Positions 1 to 6,129 of a stretch of DNA of 6,129 nucleotides are shown one piece after another. The DNA lies in the NCBI GenBank assembly GCA_027317055.1, contig DAHVFK010000220.1:1-6129 (forward strand), in the 5' to 3' direction. The notes under the pieces were generated by a model. The model was not told the origin of the DNA. It searched no databases and saw only the letters and a list, made by a program, of their open reading frames with translations. The position numbers and the translations under genes were made by a program. The stretch is from Betaproteobacteria bacterium. Its GTDB lineage: Bacteria; Pseudomonadota; Gammaproteobacteria; Burkholderiales; SG8-39. Numbering within the stretch: position 1 is the stretch's first letter; every line of letters begins with the position of its first letter.

Positions 1-17
1 CCCAGGGCGCGCAGCAT
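1..17 (-). CDS. recN: Possible recN start, first codons only (partial)
   Basis: On the minus strand an ATG at 17-15 begins the reading MLRAL before the window ends. This matches the usual opening of betaproteobacterial RecN (typically MLR-x-L), the SMC-like ATPase that acts in double-strand break repair. It lies six bases after the nadK stop, and nadK-recN is a familiar gene order in this class. Only five full codons are visible and there is no strong Shine-Dalgarno sequence just upstream, so the identity rests on position and the opening residues alone. It could be another gene or no gene. Confidence 0.4.
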
Positions 18-23
18 CGCGGC

Positions 24-923
24 TCAGTCGGGCTCGCCGGGGTCCCGCCCGCGATCCACCGCTTCGCTCCAGAGCAGCTTCTCGCGCAGCATGACGAAGT
101 AGCTGTAGCCCGGCGGATGGACGAAGCGCACCGACTGGCCCGAGCGGCGCAGCACCAGGCGATCGCCCTGAGCCATGTCGGCCAGCGCGTAGCCGTCGAA
201 ATGCGCCCGCGCATCGAGCGCGCGCACCAAGACGATTTCGATCACGCTGCGGTCGCTTACGCTCACCGGGCGCGCCGAGAGCGTGTGCGGGTTGAGCGGC
301 ACCAGGGCAAACGCGCCGACCCCGGGATGCAGGATCGGCCCCTGGGCCGACAAGGCGTACGCGGTGGACCCGGTCGGCGTCGCGACGATGAGACCGTCCG
401 CGCGCAGGGTGTAGACGTACTCGCCGTCGATGTAGACCTCGAACTCGATCAGCCTGCCCTGCGAACCCTTGCCCACCACCGCCTCGTTCAGGGCCAGGGT
501 CCGCTGCAGCAACTCCCCGTCGCGCCGGATCTCGGCCTCGAGCAACGCGCGCTCCTCGAGCATGTAGCGGCCGTCGAGGATGGTGCCGATCGAGGACGGC
601 ATGTCCTTAAGCGCGATGTCGGTCATGAACCCGAGGCGCCCGAGATTCACCCCCGCGAGCGGCACGCCATGACGCACCAGATTGCGCGCCGCGGCAAGCA
701 TGGTGCCGTCTCCGCCGACCACGATCGCCAGCTCGGCAGCGCCGCCGATGGTCTCGTAGTCGACCCCCCGCACCGGGTCGCCGAACGCGGGGGCGGTCTC
801 CTTCTCGATCAGGACCTCGCAGCCCCGCGCCTCCAGCAGCCGGCGCAACTCGCGCAGGGAGGCCGCAATCTCGGGGCTGTGGTGCTTGCCGATCAGGGCC
901 ACGCGGCGGAAGGCTAGAGGCAT
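24..923 (-). CDS. nadK: NAD kinase
   Basis: ATP-dependent NAD kinase, the cytoplasmic enzyme that phosphorylates NAD+ at the 2'-hydroxyl of the adenosine ribose to make NADP+. The 299-residue product has the family landmarks in order: an N-terminal VALIGK strand (residues 8-13), the GGDGT nucleotide motif (70-74), NLGRLGF (93-99), the LNE motif (145-147), the conserved DGLIVATPTGSTAY segment (176-189) and the HTLSARP motif (213-219). Length is normal for the family. The start is fixed by an in-frame TAA five codons upstream, so ATG at 923 is the only standard choice. No Shine-Dalgarno sequence precedes it (bases just upstream read GCCGCCATC), which suggests a very short or absent leader. It diverges from hrcA and is followed closely by a probable recN. 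The last ~12 residues are charged and poorly conserved. Confidence 0.96.
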   Translation of the reverse strand: MPLAFRRVALIGKHHSPEIAASLRELRRLLEARGCEVLIEKETAPAFGDPVRGVDYETIGGAAELAIVVGGDGTMLAAARNLVRHGVPLAGVNLGRLGFMTDIALKDMPSSIGTILDGRYMLEERALLEAEIRRDGELLQRTLALNEAVVGKGSQGRLIEFEVYIDGEYVYTLRADGLIVATPTGSTAYALSAQGPILHPGVGAFALVPLNPHTLSARPVSVSDRSVIEIVLVRALDARAHFDGYALADMAQGDRLVLRRSGQSVRFVHPPGYSYFVMLREKLLWSEAVDRGRDPGEPD

Positions 924-976
924 GATGGCGGCGATTTAACCACAGCACGAGTCGGCGGGAAATGTAGAATGGTCTC
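924..976. promoter_or_regulatory. Divergent nadK/hrcA promoter region
   Basis: These 53 bases must carry the start signals of two divergent genes. Rightward, TAGAAT at 965-970 matches five of six -10 bases and ends six bases before the hrcA ATG, so transcription would begin at or next to the start codon; no good -35 is seen 17 bases upstream. Leftward, TTAAAT (minus strand, 939-934) matches four of six -10 bases and lies ten bases before the nadK ATG. Neither gene has a convincing Shine-Dalgarno sequence. No CIRCE inverted repeat is present, so there is no sign that HrcA represses its own gene here. The promoter elements are weak matches and are inferred. Confidence 0.35.
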
Positions 977-1996
977 ATGCTGGACAAGCGCGCACAGATC
1001 CTGCTGAAGACCCTCGTCGAGCGCTACATCGCCGAGGGTCAGCCGGTAGGCTCGCGCACCCTTTCCAAGTACTCCGGGCTGGACCTTTCGCCGGCCACGA
1101 TCCGCAACGTCATGTCGGACTTGGAGGAGATGGGGTTCATCTCCAGCCCGCACACCTCGGCGGGCCGCATTCCGACGCCGCTCGGCTACCGCTTCTTCGT
1201 CGACACGCTGCTGGTGACTAGGCCGCTGCAGTCGGGCGAGATCCACCGGCTCGAAGGGCAGTTTCACCCCGACAATCCGCAGCGCGCGATCCAGTCGGCG
1301 TCGAACCTGCTGTCGCAGCTGACGCACTTCGCGGGCGTGGTGATGACGCCGCGCCGGCGCGCGGTCTCCTTCCGGCACATCGAGTTCCTCAGGCTGTCGG
1401 AGCGGCGGGTGCTGCTTATCGTCGTTTCGCCCGAGGGCGACGTGCAGAACCGGATCCTGTTCACCGAGCGCGACTACTCCCAGTCGGAGCTGGTCGAGGC
1501 CGGCAACTACATCAACCAGAACTACGCCGGCCAGAGCTTCGAGGACGTGCGCCAGCGCCTGCACCAGGAGCTGCGCGAGATCCGGCAGGACATGATCTTG
1601 CTCATGACGGCGGCGCTCGAAGCCGGCAACAAGGCGGTGAGCGAAAGCAACGAGGAGTACGTGATCTCGGGCGAGCGAAACCTGCTCGAGGTGAGCGAGC
1701 TGTCGCAGGACATGAAGCACCTGCGCCAGCTGTTCGAGCTGTTCGAGAAGAAGACCTCGCTGCTGCAGATCCTGGACGTGTCGCTGCGCGGCCAGGGCGT
1801 GCAGATTTTCATCGGCGGCGAGTCGGGCTTTTCGACCCCGGACGAAGTGAGCGTGGTGACCGCGCCCTACAAGGTCGACGGCGAGGTGGTCGGCACGGTG
1901 GGCGTGATCGGGCCGACGCGCATGGCCTACGACCGCGTGGTGCCGATCGTCGACGTCACCGCGAAGCTCCTCTCGAGCGCGCTGTCGCAGGGCTAG
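977..1996 (+). CDS. hrcA: Heat-inducible transcription repressor HrcA
   Basis: HrcA is a dimeric cytoplasmic repressor that binds CIRCE operators (TTAGCACTC-N9-GAGTGCTAA) before chaperone genes; its folding is assisted by GroEL, which links repression to chaperone supply. The 339-residue product has the N-terminal winged helix-turn-helix (about 1-75), including VGSRTLSKYSGLDLSPATIR (24-43) with the recognition helix, then SAGRIPTPLGYRFFVD (61-76), a central GAF-like dimer/regulatory domain, and the conserved C-terminal run GVIGPTRMAYDRVVPIVD (309-326). Length is typical and the frame is intact. The ATG at 977 gives the normal MLDKRAQ start; there is no clear Shine-Dalgarno sequence, and a TAGAAT box lies just before it, so the mRNA may be leaderless. 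hemH begins four bases after its stop, implying cotranscription. A complete CIRCE is not seen anywhere in the window. Confidence 0.96.
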   Translation: MLDKRAQILLKTLVERYIAEGQPVGSRTLSKYSGLDLSPATIRNVMSDLEEMGFISSPHTSAGRIPTPLGYRFFVDTLLVTRPLQSGEIHRLEGQFHPDNPQRAIQSASNLLSQLTHFAGVVMTPRRRAVSFRHIEFLRLSERRVLLIVVSPEGDVQNRILFTERDYSQSELVEAGNYINQNYAGQSFEDVRQRLHQELREIRQDMILLMTAALEAGNKAVSESNEEYVISGERNLLEVSELSQDMKHLRQLFELFEKKTSLLQILDVSLRGQGVQIFIGGESGFSTPDEVSVVTAPYKVDGEVVGTVGVIGPTRMAYDRVVPIVDVTAKLLSSALSQG

Positions 1997-2000
1997 GCCG

Positions 2001-3083
2001 GTGGCGGACCGGTTTCGCCCCGAGCCGGCGTTCGAACACGCCGGCCCTTCCCGCGACGGGATCCTGCTGGTCAACCTCGGTACTCCGGCGGCGCCCACCG
2101 CCGCCGCGGTGCGCCGCTATCTCGCCCAGTTCCTGTCCGATCCGCGGGTGGTGGAAATCCCGCGCGCGCTCTGGCTGCCGATCCTGTACGGGGTGATCCT
2201 GACGCTGCGGCCGGCGCGCTCGGCGCGCAAGTACGCCGAGATCTGGAGCCCGGAGGGTTCGCCGCTCGCGGTGCATACTGCGCGCCAGTCGGCGCAGCTG
2301 CGCGCCAGGCTCGGCGAGCAGGCGCCGGAGGTGGTGCATGCGATGCGCTACGGCGAGCCGAGCGTCGACCGGGGGCTTGACCGGCTGCGCGCCGCGGGCT
2401 GCGACCGGATCCTGGTCGTTCCGCTGTATCCGCAATACGCCGCGAGCACCACCGCCAGCACCTACGACGCGGTCGGCAGCTGGCTCGCGCGCGCGCGCAA
2501 CGTGCCCGAATTGCGCTTCGTGAAGCACTATCACGACGATCCGGGCTACATCGCCGCCCTGGCCCAGGCGGTGCGGCGGCACTGGCACGCGCACGGCCGC
2601 GGCGAGCGCGTCGTGATGAGCTTTCACGGCCTGCCCCGCTTCGCGCTCGAGCGCGGCGACCCGTACCACTGCGAATGCCAGGCAACCGGCCGGCTGCTGG
2701 CGGAGGCGCTCGGCCTCGCGCCGGACCAGTACGTGGTGACATTCCAGTCGCGCTTCGGGCGCGCCGAGTGGCTGCAGCCTTACACCGAACCAACCCTGAT
2801 CGCGCTGGCGCGCCAGGGCATCGGCCGGGTCGACGTGGTCTGCCCTGGGTTCGTCGCGGACTGCCTCGAGACGCTGGAGGAGATCGGCATCGGTGCCAAA
2901 CAGGCTTTCCTCGCGAACGGCGGGCGCCAATTCCAGCTCATTCCCTGTCTGAACGAAGCGCCGGAATGGATCGACGCCCTGGCCGCGGTCTGCGCCGCGC
3001 ACGGCTGGGCGCCGCGCGCCACGCCGGCGCCGGAGTTGGCGCGCCGCAGGCAGCGCGCGCTGGCGATGGGCGCGAAGGCCTAG
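2001..3083 (+). CDS. hemH: Ferrochelatase
   Basis: Ferrochelatase (protoporphyrin ferrochelatase) inserts Fe2+ into protoporphyrin IX in the last step of protoheme synthesis and acts at or near the inner face of the cytoplasmic membrane. The 360-residue product opens with ILLVNLGTP (21-29), has FLSDPRVVEIPR (44-55) and YPQYAASTTAS (143-153), carries the catalytic histidine in SFHGLP (207-212, His209), and has the conserved acidic residue in GFVADCLETLEE (283-294, probably Glu290, matching human Glu343). A hydrophobic stretch around 57-69 may contact the membrane. The start is GTG, with AGGG (1989-1992) eight bases upstream inside the end of hrcA; no alternative start precedes the first conserved strand. 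It sits four bases after hrcA, so likely one transcript. The stop codon overlaps the stop of the convergent hemerythrin gene. Confidence 0.96.
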   Translation: MADRFRPEPAFEHAGPSRDGILLVNLGTPAAPTAAAVRRYLAQFLSDPRVVEIPRALWLPILYGVILTLRPARSARKYAEIWSPEGSPLAVHTARQSAQLRARLGEQAPEVVHAMRYGEPSVDRGLDRLRAAGCDRILVVPLYPQYAASTTASTYDAVGSWLARARNVPELRFVKHYHDDPGYIAALAQAVRRHWHAHGRGERVVMSFHGLPRFALERGDPYHCECQATGRLLAEALGLAPDQYVVTFQSRFGRAEWLQPYTEPTLIALARQGIGRVDVVCPGFVADCLETLEEIGIGAKQAFLANGGRQFQLIPCLNEAPEWIDALAAVCAAHGWAPRATPAPELARRRQRALAMGAKA

Positions 3084-3787
3084 CCCGCGAGCGCGGTGCT
3101 CACCCGCCGCTGCAGCGCCTCGCGCTCGTGCGCCGGGCGCAGCGCAAGGCGCGCGGCCCAGAGCGGGAACAGGTTGCCCTCTTCGCGGTGCTCGTGCTTG
3201 GCGAGGGTGCCGGACAGAATGGCAACGAACGGCTCGACCTCCCACGCCTCGGGTACGGCCTCCGCCGGCGCTTCGGCAAAGCACTTCTCGACCTCGTCCA
3301 GCTGCAGCAGAAGCTGCTCGTGCTCGTGCAGCATGACCTCGAGCGGCTCGACCGCGGGCTGCGGCCCGAGCTCGGGCGCTACAATCAGGTTTTCCGCCTC
3401 GACGTGGCGCCTCAGCCCCGCCGCGAAGTCATCCAGCATTGGCTTTGCTCCCGCCGCGTCGCCGGCGTTCAGGCGCCGCAGCACCCGCCCGAGGAGCTCG
3501 TCGAGTCGGCGGTGGTCGCGCGTCAGCGCATCGAGCGCGTCCTGCACCGGCGTGTCGAGCACGAGCCGGACGGTCGCTTCCCAGCCGTCGGCGCGCAAGT
3601 CGCTGCTCCAGGCGAGCGCGTCGCGCAGCTGCAGGTTGAGGCTGCGCAGCAGCAGCGCCGGGTCGTCGCGGGTCAGCAGGCGCAGAGCGCCGCCCGGGCG
3701 CAGCTCGCGCACCGCGGCGTGCGCGGCCAGGGTCAGCCGGCTGTCCGTTTCCCGCCTGAGGTCGACCGTTGCGAGCGAATCCTGCAT
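3080..3787 (-). CDS. DUF2249-like plus hemerythrin (HHE) domain protein
   Basis: A 235-residue soluble protein with two parts. Residues about 6-77 resemble DUF2249 (a TusA/SirA-like fold): a VDLR opening, RPGGALRLLT (30-39), DDP (41-43) and an AW..DL..DGWEATVRL segment. Residues about 85-205 are a hemerythrin-like four-helix bundle with candidate di-iron ligands His92, His128-x3-Glu132, His154/His156 and His198-x3-Glu202, ending in NLFPLW (205-210). Such proteins bind O2, NO or iron and are often linked to oxygen, nitric oxide or iron-sulfur stress; the exact role here is unknown. The ATG at 3787 is preferred because AGGA lies seven bases before it; a second in-frame ATG at 3802, made by a 15-base tandem duplication, has no such site and would add MQDSL. 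It overlaps the hemH stop and diverges from grpE. No signal peptide or membrane segment is seen. Confidence 0.88.
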   Translation of the reverse strand: MQDSLATVDLRRETDSRLTLAAHAAVRELRPGGALRLLTRDDPALLLRSLNLQLRDALAWSSDLRADGWEATVRLVLDTPVQDALDALTRDHRRLDELLGRVLRRLNAGDAAGAKPMLDDFAAGLRRHVEAENLIVAPELGPQPAVEPLEVMLHEHEQLLLQLDEVEKCFAEAPAEAVPEAWEVEPFVAILSGTLAKHEHREEGNLFPLWAARLALRPAHEREALQRRVSTALAG

Positions 3788-3802
3788 GAGCGAATCCTGC
3801 AT
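3773..3802. repeat. Perfect 15-bp tandem repeat over the hemerythrin start codon
   Basis: GAGCGAATCCTGCAT occurs twice back to back (3773-3787 and 3788-3802). On the minus strand each unit begins with ATG and encodes MQDSL in the same frame, so the reading opens MQDSLMQDSL. The unit also contains AGGA on that strand, so the upstream copy supplies a Shine-Dalgarno sequence for the start codon in the downstream copy. It looks like a recent in-frame duplication. The repeat itself is read directly; its effect on translation is inference. Confidence 0.95.
3795..3798 (-). promoter_or_regulatory. Ribosome binding site for hemerythrin gene (decides start)
   Basis: Minus-strand AGGA is separated by seven bases from the ATG at 3787-3785. 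The bases before the other ATG (3802-3800) read AAAATAGACACTT and hold no Shine-Dalgarno match. This favours the downstream start. Confidence 0.55.
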
Positions 3803-3835
3803 AAGTGTCTATTTTGGCATGCGAACCGCGTCCCC

Positions 3836-3862
3836 CTTGAATCGCGCGGTCGGACTCCAACC
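3836..3862 (+). promoter_or_regulatory. Sigma-32-like promoter upstream of grpE
   Basis: CTTGAAT (3836-3842) matches six of seven bases of the sigma-32 -35 consensus CTTGAAA. After a 12-base spacer, CTCCAACC (3855-3862) matches five of the seven fixed bases of CCCCATnT. Transcription would start near 3868-3870, about 30 bases before the grpE ATG. It is clearly weaker than the promoter in front of dnaK but correctly placed for a heat-shock gene. Confidence 0.45.
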
Positions 3863-3898
3863 TGCGTAAGGTTAACAGTGGAGCCGGAAAACAACGTG

Positions 3899-4444
3899 AT
3901 GTCAGAGCCGACCCCGAACCCCCAGAGTCCCGAGACCGACGCTGCGGCCGCGGCACAAGCGCCGGCCGCGAAGTCGCTGGAAGAGCAGCTGGCAGAGGCC
4001 GAATCGCGCGTCGAGCAGCAGCGCGAGACCGCCCTGCGGGCGCTGGCAGAGGCCGACAACGTACGCAAGCGTGCGGCCGCGGAGGTCGCCGGCGCGCATA
4101 AGTTCGCCTTGGAGCGCTTCGTCGAGTCGCTGCTCCCGGTCGTCGACAGCCTCGAGGCAGCGCTTGGCACGGCGCAAGGCGCACCCGAGGCCGTCCAGAG
4201 CGGCATCGAGCTGACGCTCAAGCAGCTGCGCGGCGTGCTCGAGAAGGCCGGCGTGACCGACATTTCGCCTGCCGCGGGGGCAAAATTCGACCCCAATTGG
4301 CACCAGGCGATGGCGGCGGTCGAGGCCGATGCAGAGCCGAACAGCGTGGTCGCCGTGCTGCAGCGCGGCTGGCGCCTGCACGAGCGGGTCGTCCGCCCGG
4401 CCCTGGTCACTGTGGCCAAGCCACGGCCCGCAAACGACGCTTGA
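3899..4444 (+). CDS. grpE: Nucleotide exchange factor GrpE
   Basis: GrpE is the homodimeric co-chaperone that releases ADP from DnaK and acts as a thermosensor of the DnaK/DnaJ/GrpE cycle. The 181-residue product has an Ala/Pro/acidic disordered tail (1-26), a long coiled-coil helix (about 27-75, including LEEQLAEAESRVEQQ), the family run AHKFALERFVESLLPVVDSL (66-85), GIELTLKQL (102-110), and the C-terminal beta domain with KFDPNWHQAM (129-138) and GWRLHERVVRPALVTVAK (157-174). The ATG at 3899 has GGAA nine bases upstream. An in-frame GTG at 3878 has a better site (AAGG, six-base spacer) and would add seven residues, but the predicted promoter start point would leave that site barely inside the mRNA, so ATG is preferred. 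The frame stays open far upstream through hemH, but only this part encodes GrpE. dnaK follows after 75 bases. Confidence 0.94.
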   Translation: MSEPTPNPQSPETDAAAAAQAPAAKSLEEQLAEAESRVEQQRETALRALAEADNVRKRAAAEVAGAHKFALERFVESLLPVVDSLEAALGTAQGAPEAVQSGIELTLKQLRGVLEKAGVTDISPAAGAKFDPNWHQAMAAVEADAEPNSVVAVLQRGWRLHERVVRPALVTVAKPRPANDA

Positions 4445-4469
4445 AAAACCGCCGTCTAAACCCCATCTA
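4440..4469 (+). promoter_or_regulatory. Consensus sigma-32 promoter for dnaK
   Basis: CTTGAAA (4440-4446) is a perfect sigma-32 -35 element and CCCCATCTA (4461-4469) a perfect -10 element (CCCCATnTA), with a 14-base spacer. The -35 element includes the grpE stop codon TGA (4442-4444). Transcription should start near 4475-4477, leaving a leader of about 44 bases before the dnaK ATG. dnaK would therefore be made both from its own heat-shock promoter and by read-through from grpE. Confidence 0.85.
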
Positions 4470-4479
4470 CAACATCAGC

Positions 4480-4488
4480 TTAGCAATC
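4480..4488 (+). promoter_or_regulatory. Possible CIRCE left half-site in dnaK leader
   Basis: TTAGCAATC matches eight of nine bases of the left arm of CIRCE (TTAGCACTC), the HrcA operator. The right arm, expected at 4498-4506, reads GCACCCAGA and does not match GAGTGCTAA. It may be chance or a decayed operator. Confidence 0.2.
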
Positions 4489-4519
4489 ATTCGGACCGCA
4501 CCCAGACAGGGAAACTGAT

Positions 4520-6129
<1,610 letters not shown>

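Noticed and set aside
117..917. A 266-codon frame antisense to nadK
   Set aside because: The opposite strand encodes an intact NAD kinase; this frame is rich in Arg, His and Gln with no recognisable motif.
914..2098. A 394-codon frame antisense to hrcA
   Set aside because: It is His/Arg/Leu-rich shadow translation opposite a well conserved hrcA and shows no domain.
1956..3284. A 442-codon frame antisense to hemH
   Set aside because: Arg/Ala-rich translation opposite the conserved ferrochelatase with no recognisable motif; the sense frame explains the sequence.
3803..3835. Possible FNR-type or other palindromic operator near GGCATGC before the hemerythrin gene
   Set aside because: Only the six-base palindrome GCATGC is present; there is no TTGAT-N4-ATCAA pattern or longer dyad, so chance is enough.
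2675..4444. A 589-codon frame read as one large protein ending in GrpE
   Set aside because: Only the part from about 3899 encodes GrpE. The upstream part runs through hemH and antisense to the hemerythrin gene, is Arg/Gly/Gln-rich and has no family match; it is simply a frame lacking stops.
4445..4519. Terminator or RNA thermometer hairpin between grpE and dnaK
   Set aside because: No GC-rich stem with a U-run is seen, and no convincing pairing to the AGGGA ribosome binding site could be found by eye.

Overview
The window is a stretch of GC-rich chromosome (roughly two-thirds G+C by eye) that looks betaproteobacterial. The protein sequences of HrcA, HemH, GrpE and DnaK resemble those of Burkholderiales/Nitrosomonadales/Rhodocyclales-type bacteria, and the gene order recN-nadK / hrcA-hemH / grpE-dnaK is one I associate with that class. 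This placement is inference from recalled sequences; no search was run.

Layout. Positions 1-923 are read leftward: nadK (NAD kinase), followed six bases later by what is probably the first codons of recN at the window edge. A 53-base divergent gap (924-976) separates nadK from the rightward pair hrcA (heat-shock repressor) and hemH (ferrochelatase), which are four bases apart and probably cotranscribed. hemH meets a leftward gene tail-to-tail; their stop codons overlap in the tetranucleotide CTAG. That leftward gene encodes a DUF2249-like domain fused to a hemerythrin (HHE) domain. Its start codon lies in a perfect 15-base tandem duplication. A ~100-base divergent gap then leads to rightward grpE and dnaK; dnaK runs off the right edge after 536 codons.

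How the genes work together. GrpE and DnaK are the nucleotide-exchange factor and Hsp70 of the DnaK chaperone machine (dnaJ would be expected just outside the window). HrcA is the classic CIRCE-binding heat-shock repressor, but I see no complete CIRCE element here. Instead the sequence shows a consensus sigma-32 promoter in front of dnaK, with its -35 element built over the grpE stop codon, and a weaker sigma-32-like promoter in front of grpE. This suggests the dnaK locus is under RpoH control and that HrcA acts mainly elsewhere (for example groESL), or only weakly through a half-site in the dnaK leader. HemH (ferrous iron insertion into protoporphyrin IX) and the hemerythrin protein (a di-iron, O2/NO/redox-type fold) both handle iron, which may be why they are adjacent, but no functional link is shown.

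Overall this is mostly ordinary housekeeping DNA. I did not find a new multi-gene system. The parts worth a second look are the regulatory architecture around grpE/dnaK, the duplicated start of the hemerythrin gene, and the near-leaderless divergent start region of nadK/hrcA.
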